Shown here: piece after piece, positions 8,855-18,198 of the stretch
Position numbering within the stretch: position 1 is the first letter of the stretch
How the letters are laid out: every line of letters begins with the position of its first letter
From: Trichodesmium sp002260545
GTDB lineage: Bacteria; Cyanobacteriota; Cyanobacteriia; Cyanobacteriales; Microcoleaceae
Assembly (NCBI RefSeq): GCF_050016015.1
Contig: NZ_JBNHEQ010000181.1
Location: 13,062 to 77,061 of the forward strand
Direction of reading: 5' to 3'
Length of the DNA: 64,000 nucleotides
Position numbers and translations under genes: made by a program
The notes under the pieces: model-generated
The model's database searches: none
The model's input: only the letters and a program-made list of their open reading frames with translations
Told to the model about the DNA's origin: nothing

Positions 8855-10562
8855 ATTGAGTTCGTATTGTACCTACCCAAAGAGTATCATTATCCTCAAT
8901 GTGATTAGGATTTGTAATCACAAATAAACCAGGAGTAATGGCAATATTGTCATTCATTTGGAAGCGATAAATTACCTCAATGTGTATAGAAGTATCATCG
9001 TCTTTCAAATCATCATCATCACCACCATCAGTAACAATCGGTGGTACACCAACAATAATACCACCCAAACTACCTTCTTTGAGTAAGTCTGGGAAAGCTA
9101 AGGTCAAAGCACCAGTAAGAATGGTGATATCATCTGTATCACTGTCATCTTCAGGCCGAGCAAATAATGTACCAGCCCAACCACCTATTTGAAAGCCATC
9201 AGTAATTTTCCATTGAGCCTCAAAGTTGATGCTATCTGCGCTAGTTCGTGTGCCATCAAAAGGATCTCTGGCTTTAAAACTACCTGTACTTCCGGTTAGG
9301 TTAACATCGTTTTTGGGATGGAAGGTACGAACATAACCTACTTGAAAAGCTAGATTTTCATTTGGTTCAATCGTAAACTGGCCAAATCCACTAAATCCAC
9401 CATTAAAAACACCTCTGCCTTCTCGAGGGTCTTCTGCATCTGGTGCAGCATAACCTACAGTTAACTGAATTGCATCATTAAAGGCGTAAGCAAATTTAAC
9501 ACCAGTATCAGAAGGAGAACGATAGTAAATAGGGTTAAATCGTCCAAATCTAGAAATTGAACCACTACCACTACTATCAAAAGGTGTAATAGGTCCAATG
9601 AAGTCGTCAAGACCATAGCCATTAGCCGCTAATTCTATTTCACCTTTACCATCTAGTAAAGGAAAACGATAGGCCAACTTATCGAGCTCAAAATCATCAT
9701 CTAAATCATCATCTGTAGCGAGGCGAGTCATCAAAGTATTCGTCAAATCTCGATCGCTATAATTCGGAACGTTACGAGCTTGTAAGCGAGTTCTCAAACG
9801 GTCTTTCCCAGTAAAACTGGTATCAAAGTTTAAACGAACCCGATAAGCAAAAGAAGTCTCCGTTTTGTCCTCATCACTCTTTGCTACTCCACGACCTGCA
9901 GCTCTTTCTCCCCAGGTATCACTCAACCAGAATAATACTTCTCCATTAAGTTTTGTTGTAGTAGAGAATTGATTGGCTTCTAATTCTGCTGTTCTGGCCT
10001 CTAAAGAATCAACTCGTCCCCGTAAAGCAGCTAATTCTGCAGCGAACTCTTCTTGTAGTCTTTGTAAAACGGCTAAGTCTTCCCTAGTTACTAAATTCGT
10101 AGTTGCAGCAGCAATTAATTCTGTGATTCTATCTAAACAAGCATTCAAACCTGCGGCAAACTCAAAACGGGTCATTGCCCGATTTCCTTTGTAAGTCCCA
10201 TCAGGATAACCTGCAATACAACCATAACGCTCTACCAAGGATTGCAGAGCTTGGAAGGCCCAGTCGGTAGGTTGTACATCAGATAACTGAGTCACGGATG
10301 TCACCTGATCCATGTACTCTCCATTATCCAAATCTGATACCCCTACTGGTGCCAGTGAGGGGTCATCCATTGGCATTGGCCGACTATCAAAAGCTTGAGC
10401 AATCTCAATCGGACCTTGGGCTAAGTTCTGATTTACAGAACCTTCATCGGTTCCTACATTTTGTAAAGGAGTCTCAGCAGCGATCGCCGAGCCTGCCATT
10501 AATAATGCCACACTCAAAACACTAGGGCTGTGTTTAAAAGTGTTCCAGATAAGTTTTTTCAT
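8844..10562 (-). CDS. SLH-domain outer-membrane porin (OprB/iron-uptake porin type), copy 2
   Basis: A paralogue of the porin at 6012-7772 with the same order: signal peptide (ending AIAAE), linker, SLH domain with the same two Cys, coiled coil, barrel, terminal TQFRF. The SLH, coiled-coil and first barrel strands are nearly identical in the two; the barrel middle and loops differ, which fits a tandem duplication with divergence in selectivity. The ATG at 10562 is chosen over a GTG 18 bases upstream because the GTGTGAGGA there is the ribosome site and the Lys-rich signal-peptide start (MKKLIW) follows it. Length 572 residues. Confidence 0.92.
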   Translation of the reverse strand: MKKLIWNTFKHSPSVLSVALLMAGSAIAAETPLQNVGTDEGSVNQNLAQGPIEIAQAFDSRPMPMDDPSLAPVGVSDLDNGEYMDQVTSVTQLSDVQPTDWAFQALQSLVERYGCIAGYPDGTYKGNRAMTRFEFAAGLNACLDRITELIAAATTNLVTREDLAVLQRLQEEFAAELAALRGRVDSLEARTAELEANQFSTTTKLNGEVLFWLSDTWGERAAGRGVAKSDEDKTETSFAYRVRLNFDTSFTGKDRLRTRLQARNVPNYSDRDLTNTLMTRLATDDDLDDDFELDKLAYRFPLLDGKGEIELAANGYGLDDFIGPITPFDSSGSGSISRFGRFNPIYYRSPSDTGVKFAYAFNDAIQLTVGYAAPDAEDPREGRGVFNGGFSGFGQFTIEPNENLAFQVGYVRTFHPKNDVNLTGSTGSFKARDPFDGTRTSADSINFEAQWKITDGFQIGGWAGTLFARPEDDSDTDDITILTGALTLAFPDLLKEGSLGGIIVGVPPIVTDGGDDDDLKDDDTSIHIEVIYRFQMNDNIAITPGLFVITNPNHIEDNDTLWVGTIRTQFRF

Positions 10563-10573
10563 ATTTTTACCAA

Positions 10574-10583
10574 TCCTCACACC
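10574..10583 (-). promoter_or_regulatory. Second SD matching the Yfr1 pairing motif
   Basis: The mRNA reads GGUGUGAGGA, eleven bases before the ATG of porin copy 2. Nine contiguous bases are complementary to the Yfr1 motif. The surrounding leader differs from that of copy 1, so the shared decamer stands out as conserved. Confidence 0.55.
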
Positions 10584-11480
10584 AATTTGGAATAAGCTAG
10601 GTAATACCTAACTTGATTTTGCTCAACATAACCTTAATAACATTTTTTCAATCGGCACCATATTCTAAATTTTGGTTACGACTTTAGATTTATCGTTTAG
10701 CCATATTATTGAAGTATGGATTACTAAATAAATCTAGACTTAAATTAGTCTGCTTTTAAGGAATAATCAAGACTACAGTTATTTCTTTGCTTTGCAAAAT
10801 AAAGACAGATAATATTAAGTCTTAAATATTTTTTTCAGGCTTCTAAGTTTTAAATGGCCTATTTTCAAGGTAGTTTGACAGTTTTAGAGACTGGTTTAGT
10901 GATTAAGCGTTGCTGTAATTTAATTTCCACCCTTTGAGGAAGGCGTGAGAATTGATTTACACACAGCTCAAGCATTATTCCCTTCTCTATATCACAATTT
11001 AGTTAATTTGTCTATATATACTATTTCTTTAATGATGAGTTTACAATGTTACATTAGAAATTATATTTTGCTTGATTAGTAAAAGTTGCACTCTCGTCGC
11101 AAATTCTACACCTAATTTGACAATTTGCAACCTAAATTTTTTGAGTATTTTTTCAGCAAACAAGCCAAAAACTAATAGAGGAAAGGATTGGAATAACTGC
11201 TAGTTAAATATGAAATTAAAATAATTAAGTAAATTTGAAAACAATTTAATTTTATCTAATCACCAGTTAACAACTAATTTATCGTTTTTCAGTTTCTAAA
11301 TTTTTATTAGGTAGGGCTTGCTTATATAGCTTAAAGTATTTACAGATAAAGGCTTGAGAATTTTGGAGTCGAAAAAAGTGCCAGCTTTTCAGTCTGTCAC
11401 TGCAAAAAGTTAGCATTTTGGGCAGAATGATTGTAGAAAAATCAAGGGACAATTCTTCAGAGAATACAATGTAATTCCCC
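10584..11480. other. Gene-free gap upstream of porin copy 2
   Basis: AT-rich; holds the porin promoter region. I see no gene, no RNA gene and no strong repeat. Confidence 0.45.
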
Positions 11481-11488
11481 TAACACCT

Positions 11489-11601
11489 GTAGGGGCGTTT
11501 TGCTATCGCACAACTCCGTTAACGCGGAGCGACATATAAAGCGGAGCTTTGCGTTAGCACATGGCCATTTCCGTTCCGGAATGCTCCGCAAACGCCCCTA
11601 C
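11489..11601. repeat. Inverted-repeat element with nested core
   Basis: Arms GTAGGGGCGTTT (11489-11500) and AAACGCCCCTAC (11590-11601) enclose a core with CGTTAACG, GCGGAGC and TTCCGTTCCGGAATGCTCC, the last being shared with elements at 33230-33331 and 56320-56399. Confidence 0.7.
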
Positions 11602-11621
11602 GACTCCAGACTCCATAAACC

Positions 11622-13829
11622 CTAGATAATCGGTGTTGAATCTAAGCGACGAATAGCTACTACTGAAGGTTTCGGAGGATCGTTAACTTTTTTAGTCGGC
11701 CAGTTAGAACCCATGGGAACTGTACGATTTTGCATAAAATCTGAACCATCTGTTGTTTTCATGGCAAACTGACGAGTTTCTGAGGCCATATTTTGACGAA
11801 TGCCACTATATTCTCCAGGATGCTGAATGGCCAGAAATAAAGTTTTCCCATCTTTCGTAAAAAACGGCCCACAAGTTTCAGTTTCTGTTGGTCCAATGCC
11901 AAATAAATAAGCTTCACCAGCATTAGGACCGGAGGTAGGAATATACCAGATAGAATTATTGCCAAATAAACCACATAGACTTGACTGGTTCATTGGTTTG
12001 TCATCCTTACCCATTCGATTTTCCGGTACTGCTTTGTTATGTTTGCTGGTACTCATATCTGTCACCATCCAGAGATTACCCTGTGGGTCAAACTCTAGGT
12101 TGTCAGGATTAGAAAATCCTAGTCCACCATCTGTTGGTTCTCCTCCTGTAGCAAACATTTGCCAACGAAATGTCATAGCATCTGGGCGATCGCCGTCTTC
12201 AACTAAACGCATTATCCAGCCATATTCATAAGCTGCACCATCTGGACCTTTAAATATACGTTTGTCTGGACTACCATCAGAACTACTGGGATATCCAGAA
12301 GTAAAGGCAATAAATAAACTGCCATCTTTAGCAACTTGAGTATCTTCGGGACGAGCAGCACAAGTAACGCCAGCAGCATTGGCAGCTAAATGAGCATCTA
12401 TGAGAATTGTCCCTTGTTTTGCTTCGGGGTCTCCTTCGTATAAGTCCCCCAGAGTTTTATATTTTTGTTTAAAAGCTTCTATTTCTCTATCTTTTGTGGC
12501 TTTGAAGCTACCACCTTCTGGTCTTTGGGGCAAATTAATCATACCGTTAACATGGACACTTGGTAAATCTGGATTAATGGGAGTATCTTCTTTTAATGGA
12601 ATCCAACTACCTGTTCCATCGGAATTAAATTTCGCACCATATAACATTCCATTTGTCAATAGTTGAGAGTTAGATTTGTCTGTGGGGTCTTTGACAATAT
12701 CCTTACTGACAAACTTATATAGATGACCGCTACGGCGATCGCATCCTGAATAAAAGGCTAAAGGTTGATTTGCTTCTGCTCTAATACCGACTGCTTCGTG
12801 GCGATAACGACCCAACCAAGTATGTTTTGTACCATAGTCATCAGGGTTAGTTGGGTCTACTTCTACCATCCAACCATATTTATTACCTGCTAAACCAAAT
12901 GCACTTCCGAGACCAACTACTCCTTCTTGACCAATAAATACAGAATTTCCTTGAGTGGGATCAACAGAAGTACCATCAGAATAAACTGCTTCAATTACAT
13001 AAGCTTGAAAATTTTCTTCGGCGCTAAAGACTGTTCCCCAGGGTGTAGTACCACCTGCACAATTAGCAAAACTACCGATAATCTTATCGCCTAATTTATC
13101 GTCATAACCTTTACCTTTTTTATTAAATACTGCCACTGCGGGTCCTGTTGATTTTAAATAACGCCCGTCTTCTAATCCTGAAATTCCTGTTATTCGGCGG
13201 TCAAATTTTGAGTTTGTTCTTACCCATTTTCCATCGGGTTCGCGACGAATAGAAATAACACCTATTCCCATATCGATCATTGCCTCTTTAGCAATTGTAA
13301 TTATTTGTTTTTTCAGAGAACTTTTATCTAATAATTCTTGAGTATTAACACCAGATTTTACTGCTGACTGAAATGCTGCTGCTATCTCTAAAAATGGCAG
13401 AGATTTACCAATAACTTTTTCATAACTTGTTATCCAAGTTAAGGGGCTAATATATTCAAAGTTTATGGTTAATAATCCTTCGTTTTCTCCGGTTTCAATA
13501 TAGGAAAGATAGTCATTATTGTAGCCAAAACGGGAATCTCCTATTTTATCACCCCAAGAACCTATAATATCGTAGGTAAAACCTTCTGGAATTACTAAAT
13601 CATCTACTACTTCGTATGTGGTATAATCATCTATTTTGAATTCTTGATTAGTGGTTGCCAAAGGCATTGGGCTTTTGACTGGTTGGAAGTTAATATTGTT
13701 GGTTGAATTGGTACTGACGGGAGATGTTTGGGTGAGTGAAGTAGAAGATTTTTGTTGACAGGAACTCAGGGTAAATGTTCCAGCACTTGCTCCCAGAAAT
13801 AGGAGGAATTCTCGACGATTAATGTTCAT
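11622..13829 (-). CDS. phoX: PhoX-family phosphatase (DUF839), Tat-exported
   Basis: A 735-residue PhoX-type protein. PhoX enzymes are Ca/Fe-dependent alkaline phosphatases that release phosphate from phosphomonoesters outside the cytoplasm. The N-terminus has a twin-arginine motif (NRREFLLFLG, residues 4-13), and LSSC at 21-24 could serve as a lipobox, so the protein may be exported folded and anchored. The family hallmark NCAGGTTPWGTVFSAEEN is present, as are GRYRHEA and the C-terminal LFLAIQHPGE. It stands alone. Some DUF839 proteins have no proven phosphatase activity, so the symbol is by family only. Confidence 0.82.
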   Translation of the reverse strand: MNINRREFLLFLGASAGTFTLSSCQQKSSTSLTQTSPVSTNSTNNINFQPVKSPMPLATTNQEFKIDDYTTYEVVDDLVIPEGFTYDIIGSWGDKIGDSRFGYNNDYLSYIETGENEGLLTINFEYISPLTWITSYEKVIGKSLPFLEIAAAFQSAVKSGVNTQELLDKSSLKKQIITIAKEAMIDMGIGVISIRREPDGKWVRTNSKFDRRITGISGLEDGRYLKSTGPAVAVFNKKGKGYDDKLGDKIIGSFANCAGGTTPWGTVFSAEENFQAYVIEAVYSDGTSVDPTQGNSVFIGQEGVVGLGSAFGLAGNKYGWMVEVDPTNPDDYGTKHTWLGRYRHEAVGIRAEANQPLAFYSGCDRRSGHLYKFVSKDIVKDPTDKSNSQLLTNGMLYGAKFNSDGTGSWIPLKEDTPINPDLPSVHVNGMINLPQRPEGGSFKATKDREIEAFKQKYKTLGDLYEGDPEAKQGTILIDAHLAANAAGVTCAARPEDTQVAKDGSLFIAFTSGYPSSSDGSPDKRIFKGPDGAAYEYGWIMRLVEDGDRPDAMTFRWQMFATGGEPTDGGLGFSNPDNLEFDPQGNLWMVTDMSTSKHNKAVPENRMGKDDKPMNQSSLCGLFGNNSIWYIPTSGPNAGEAYLFGIGPTETETCGPFFTKDGKTLFLAIQHPGEYSGIRQNMASETRQFAMKTTDGSDFMQNRTVPMGSNWPTKKVNDPPKPSVVAIRRLDSTPII

Positions 13830-13837
13830 AGATAAAG

Positions 13838-13845
13838 AGGTTAAG
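13838..13845 (-). promoter_or_regulatory. Possible single Pho-box half-site
   Basis: CTTAACCT on the minus strand equals the core described for cyanobacterial SphR/PhoB sites, but it lies only eight bases before the phoX ATG, where a ribosome site should be, and no second in-phase copy is clear. Weak. Confidence 0.2.
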
Positions 13846-13869
13846 TTTGATTTTTTTTAGTATAGCTTT

Positions 13870-14266
13870 AACCAGGAGTCAGGAGTCAGGAGTCAGAATG
13901 AAAGCCAAGTCAGGCGTAGTGCTGTGTCAAGCTTGAAAATGTGGGTTGAAAAACCTAACCCCCCAACCCCCTTCCCTGCTAGTGTTGGGGGGGGTTTTCT
14001 CCCCTCTCAAGAGCAGGAGAGGGGTCGGGGGAGAGGTCTTCCGAGTTGCTGAAACACAATATTCATTTTCAACCTAGACAAAAGTTCTACGGTTGTCAAT
14101 GCTGTTATTTGGGGGCGGGTTTATTTAATTTATTGGGGAAATGTCAATATTTTTAGTGGAACCCGCCCCTACTATTGAACTTATCAGTCAAGTTTGACAC
14201 TTCCTATAATATTCTCTAGCCATATATTTATATACAGAAGAAAAGTTAGCTATTATAGAAAAACTT
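13870..14266. other. Divergent gap phoX/MarC with repeats
   Basis: AGGAGTC tandem at 13875-13895; a C-rich/G-rich pair (CCCCAACCCCCTTCCCTGCT then GGGGGGGGTT, AGGAGAGGGG) at about 13958-14035, typical of cyanobacterial spacers. No gene is seen. Confidence 0.5.
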
Positions 14267-15094
14267 ATGAGACAATCTAGACAAACACGACAACCTCTCA
14301 ATATCTTCAGGGCGATCGCCTCCCACCCGATGATTTCTTTACTGGTAGTCTGTAGCCTGCTGGTAATAATTGTTTTCTCCCATACCCCAATAGCAACAGC
14401 TTCAGCAGTTGAAGATGTCGATGGTATACTTATACGCGAATATATCAGTATGACTAAAGAAGGAGGCATTTCTTCTGTATTTACCATCTTCTTTTTGACT
14501 ATTGGGCCTCTCAAAATTGTACCTACCTTTGTGAGTCTGACTGCCAATGCTGACGACACACTCCGAAAGAAAATGGCATTTCGTGGGTTTTGGATTTCGA
14601 CCTTAGTTGTAATTTTGACTGCCCTTTTCGGTATAGGAATACTGGATAAATATGGAATTCCTATTTCAGCTCTAATGATGGCAGCAGGAATTGTACTGTT
14701 TTTAGTAGCACTGAGCATGGTAATGGCGCAATATGGCTCGGCGGCTCCGCCCCCATCTCCTCCAGAAAATCCATCCCTTGATTTAGTTGTTACTCCCTTA
14801 ATTTTTCCGACAATATTGACCCCCTACGGAATTGCCATAGTCATGCTGATCATGTCTATTCTTAAGAAGGTAGCAGGCAATGAAGTTTTGGTTTTGGGAA
14901 TGTTAGTGGTAGTGATGGTACTTAACCTACTTAGTATGCTCTATGCCCGTCAAATTCTCAAGGTATTGAAGCCATCAATTCTCAAAGTTATCGGACTGGT
15001 GTTAGGGATTATTCAGCTTTCTCTAGCTATTACTTGGATGTTCACAGCTATTAGAATGGAAGCTTTAGTAATTCAAGCAATTCTGACATCCTGA
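14267..15094 (+). CDS. MarC/UPF0056 family integral membrane protein
   Basis: A 275-residue membrane protein with an N-terminal segment (about 24-46) ending in a possible signal cleavage site and then six segments of the MarC (UPF0056) family: TIFFLTIGPLKIVPTFVSLT replaces the usual DPIGNLP-type first helix, and ALMMAAGIVLFLVALSMV and LIFPTILTPYGIAIVM are family-like. Function of the family is unknown; the old link with antibiotic resistance is not supported. An antisense frame inside it is a shadow. It is divergent from phoX and followed by a palindrome. Confidence 0.75.
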   Translation: MRQSRQTRQPLNIFRAIASHPMISLLVVCSLLVIIVFSHTPIATASAVEDVDGILIREYISMTKEGGISSVFTIFFLTIGPLKIVPTFVSLTANADDTLRKKMAFRGFWISTLVVILTALFGIGILDKYGIPISALMMAAGIVLFLVALSMVMAQYGSAAPPPSPPENPSLDLVVTPLIFPTILTPYGIAIVMLIMSILKKVAGNEVLVLGMLVVVMVLNLLSMLYARQILKVLKPSILKVIGLVLGIIQLSLAITWMFTAIRMEALVIQAILTS

Positions 15095-15098
15095 ACTT

Positions 15099-15126
15099 GT
15101 AGGGATGTTGAATGCAACGTCCCTAC
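15099..15126. repeat. 28-bp dispersed palindrome
   Basis: Arms GTAGGGAYGTTG and CAACGTCCCTAC, 5 bases past the MarC gene. Other copies are at 18997-19024, 21086-21113, 30313-30340, 43320-43347, 49611-49638 and 50882-50909. Where it follows a gene it could act as a terminator. Confidence 0.8.
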
Positions 15127-15214
15127 ATTGCAATCTCCTGTAACTTGGCGGAATGACAAGGGATTGTTTGATATTTTATAATTATAAAATCCTCCATTTT
15201 TTAAGCAATACTTT

Positions 15215-15505
15215 ATGACAAAAGAATATTATATTTACATAATGACTAATAAGCGTAACACTGTCCTTTATACAGGTGTAACCAACGATTTAATCAGGAG
15301 AGTTTATGAACATAAGTCAAAATTAGTAGAAGGATTTACCAAAAAATATAATATTAATAAATTAGTTTATTTTGAAATGTATGAAAATCCTTCCGAAGCG
15401 ATCGCTCGTGAAAAACAGATTAAAGCTGGTTCTCGACAGAAAAAAATTAATTTAATTAATAGTATGAATTTGGAGTGGAAAGATTTGTACCTGGAAATAG
15501 TTTGA
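15215..15505 (+). CDS. GIY-YIG domain nuclease-like protein (UPF0213 type)
   Basis: A 96-residue single-domain protein: YIYIMTNK then LYTGVTNDLIRR (the GIY and YIG strands, here YIY and YTG), then H at VYEHK, Lys-Leu-Val-Tyr strand, AREKQIKAGSR with the metal-binding Glu. This is the size of free-standing UPF0213 (YhbQ-like) proteins, which are thought to act on DNA or RNA but whose cellular role is poorly known. It has no clear ribosome site and is flanked by repeats, so it may be horizontally spread within these genomes. Confidence 0.88.
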   Translation: MTKEYYIYIMTNKRNTVLYTGVTNDLIRRVYEHKSKLVEGFTKKYNINKLVYFEMYENPSEAIAREKQIKAGSRQKKINLINSMNLEWKDLYLEIV

Positions 15506-15539
15506 AGTTTGAAATATAATATAAAGTTCTTAAGGAGGC

Positions 15540-16255
15540 AAAAAACGTATTTCTGTCATTGCGTTAGCGCAGCTTTGCGATAGCAAGCGATAGCGTTTGC
15601 GGAGCATTCCGTCAGGAAAGCAATCTCGTGGTATTGGGATTGCTTGGGGGGGTGAAAATTCCCACCATAAACTTGAGCGTGTTTCCCACCCCCCTCGATA
15701 GGGACATTTTTACCTCTGCCAAAAAAAGCACTACATAGTCAGTAGTCATTGCGACTGCAACGGAGTGGAAGGTTTGCGGAGCATTCCGGAACGGATAGCA
15801 ATCTCAGGGCTAAGGCGAGATTGCTTCGGGGGGTAAAAATTCCCACCAGAGACTTGAGCGTGTTTCCCACCCCCCTCGATAGGGACACTTTCATCTCCTT
15901 CTTCCATTCTGACTCCTGTCTCCTGTCTCCTGACTCCTTCTTCCATTCTGTCTCCTGTCTCCTGACTCCTTCTTCTTTTTCCCACCCCCTCGATAGGGAC
16001 ATTTTCCAAAAAAAGCACTCTTTCCTTCAGTAGTCATTGCGACTGCAACGGAGTGGAAGGTTTGCGGAGCATTCCGGAACGGATAGCAATCTCAGGGGTA
16101 AGGCGAGATTGCTTCGGGGGGTGAAAATGCCAAGAATAAACTTGAGCGTGTTTTCCCCCCTCGCAATGACAACCCAGAATTCTGTCTCCTGACTCCTGTC
16201 TCCTGACTCCTTCTTCTGTCTCCTGACTCCTGTCTCCTGTCTCCTTCTCCTAAAC
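15540..16255. repeat. Threefold repeat block
   Basis: Three partial copies (about 15560-15735, 15745-15900, 16030-16160) of a unit made of ACGGAGTGGAAGG, TTTGCGGAGCATTCCG, AGCAATCTC/GAGATTGCTTCGG inverted arms and ACTTGAGCGTGTTTCCCACC. Between and after them lie TCCTGACTCC minisatellites. Small frames in this block are translated repeat, not genes. Confidence 0.8.
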
Positions 16256-16257
16256 CA

Positions 16258-17994
16258 CTAAATTTTCAAACTGTAAATTTTTTGTGTTTCTAAATTTTCC
16301 ATAACTGTCGATAATTCATTAATTTCAAAACTATGACGTTTCAGTTTTCCTTGTAAGGTAGTCATAGGATCGACACCAGAAGCGATGAGAAATTCCAATT
16401 TTAAAATATTTTCCCATTGAGCTATTTCTGTTAATACTTTGGCGATCGCCTCCAAATAAGGATGATTTGATTGTTGATACCATTCAGATGTAGTTAAGAT
16501 AGCTTTTTCTAAACCAAAATTAACTATTAAAGGTGCTTGAGCAAAAACCGCTGTTGCCACTGCTCTAGTTTCTTCCCGCAACAGAAAATCATATTCTTTG
16601 ATTAAACTGCGTAATTTTTCCAAATATTCATAGCGCTGTTGAAACGGATTTTTCAGACTTGCAATATAAGAATTATCGGCAAATTTTCCTTCTGTGTTTT
16701 GATAATTCCAATCAATAGCAATTGTCACTAAATAACTGCGTAACAACATATGACCTAATTTTTGCGCCTTAGTCGCCAAATAAGCAGAATTATAATCTGT
16801 TGTTTCTATTAACAAAGGAAGCCGATCTACTACTTCAATTCCATAACCATTTAAACCTGCGATTTTCCGGGGATTATTTGTAATCAAACGAATTTTCTTC
16901 ACACCCAAATCATTTAATATTTGCGCTCCCACACCATAGTTGCGTAAATCAGCAGGAAAACCTAATCTTTCATTAGCTTCGACTGTATCTAATCCTAGAT
17001 CCTGCAATGAATAAGCTTTCATTTTATTAATTAAACCTATTCCCCTACCCTCTTGTCGCAAATAGACAACGACTCCCGCACCAGCATTTTCAATCATTTT
17101 CATCGCTGCTTGCAGTTGCATTCGACAGTCACAACGGAGGGAACCGAAAGCATCTCCCGTCAAACACTCAGAATGTACCCGCACCATGACATCTTTTTCC
17201 GGAAATTCTTCTGGGTTGCCTTTAACAATAGCTACATGTTCCGAATTATTTTGAGTATTGCGGTAAGCATAAATTTGGAACTCACCAAATTGGGATGGTA
17301 ACTTTGCAATAGCTTCTCGGTAAACAAAGCGATCGTGTCTGATGCGATAACTGATCAGATCAGCAATACTGATCAATTTCAGATTATGAGTTTGAGCATA
17401 TTCTATTAATTGAGGTAATCTTGCCATTGAACCGTCTGGGTTTTGAATTTCACAAATAACCCCCGCTGGATATAAACCTGCAAGTCTAGCTAAGTCAACA
17501 GAAGCTTCTGTATGACCAGCTCGTTTTAATACTCCTCCTTCTTTAGCTCGAATGGGGAAGACATGACCAGGGCGACGTAAATCTTCCGGTTTGGTAGTAG
17601 GGTTAATCACAGCTTGAATAGTTCGCGCTCGGTCTTCTGCTGAGATACCTGTAGAAACTCCCAACTGTGGGGAAGCATCAATACTGACAGTAAAAGCTGT
17701 TTGGTTACTGTCAGTATTTTTAGTAACCATAAGTGGAATATCTAATTCGTCAAGGCGATCGCCTGTCAATGAGAGACAAATTAGACCTCTAGCTTCTACT
17801 GCCATAAAATTAATCATGTCTGGAGTAGCAAATTGAGCTGCACAAATTACATCTCCTTCATTTTCTCGATGTTCATCATCGACTACTACTACAGACTTAC
17901 CTGCTTTAATGTCTGCTAGTGCAGCATCAATAGAGTCAAATTGAAATTGTTCGTTTGGTTGTTTATTCACAGATAGCTTCCCTGGTTTTGTCAT
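16258..17994 (-). CDS. ribBA: Bifunctional RibBA: DHBP synthase / GTP cyclohydrolase II
   Basis: A 578-residue fusion for the two committed steps of riboflavin synthesis. Residues about 20-217 are 3,4-dihydroxy-2-butanone-4-phosphate synthase (VVVVDDEHRENEGD acidic loop; RRPGHVFPIRA; GHTEASVDL). Residues about 220-420 are GTP cyclohydrolase II with the zinc ligands in CLTGDAFGSLRCDC and the QEGRGIGL loop. A C-terminal extension of about 150 residues is usual for cyanobacterial RibBA. It is divergent from a BluB-like gene 200 bases away, whose family consumes reduced FMN. The gene ends right against a minisatellite. No FMN riboswitch is seen. Confidence 0.95.
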   Translation of the reverse strand: MTKPGKLSVNKQPNEQFQFDSIDAALADIKAGKSVVVVDDEHRENEGDVICAAQFATPDMINFMAVEARGLICLSLTGDRLDELDIPLMVTKNTDSNQTAFTVSIDASPQLGVSTGISAEDRARTIQAVINPTTKPEDLRRPGHVFPIRAKEGGVLKRAGHTEASVDLARLAGLYPAGVICEIQNPDGSMARLPQLIEYAQTHNLKLISIADLISYRIRHDRFVYREAIAKLPSQFGEFQIYAYRNTQNNSEHVAIVKGNPEEFPEKDVMVRVHSECLTGDAFGSLRCDCRMQLQAAMKMIENAGAGVVVYLRQEGRGIGLINKMKAYSLQDLGLDTVEANERLGFPADLRNYGVGAQILNDLGVKKIRLITNNPRKIAGLNGYGIEVVDRLPLLIETTDYNSAYLATKAQKLGHMLLRSYLVTIAIDWNYQNTEGKFADNSYIASLKNPFQQRYEYLEKLRSLIKEYDFLLREETRAVATAVFAQAPLIVNFGLEKAILTTSEWYQQSNHPYLEAIAKVLTEIAQWENILKLEFLIASGVDPMTTLQGKLKRHSFEINELSTVMENLETQKIYSLKI

Positions 17995-18198
17995 TTTTTT
18001 TCAAAATATGTTTAAAAGTATACAAATATTATAACGATATACAAAGATTATAGGGTTTCCTAGGCTACGGAAGTATAGTAACAAGAATGAATAAATTAGA
18101 TAGATAGTTGAGAATATACATATGCAGCAACTTGAAGACTCTATTAAGTAATTGAGTTTCAGATAGAAAATATCATACAATAATTGGAAGTAAATAAT

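Noticed and set aside
14188..14718. 176-codon minus-strand frame inside the MarC-family gene
   Set aside because: Antisense shadow; the plus-strand frame has membrane segments and family motifs, the shadow has none.
15739..16033. Three overlapping frames of about 90 codons on both strands
   Set aside because: They are translations of the repeat block; pieces such as GRFAEHSGTDSNLR recur at 20873, 25322 and 57241 wherever the element occurs.
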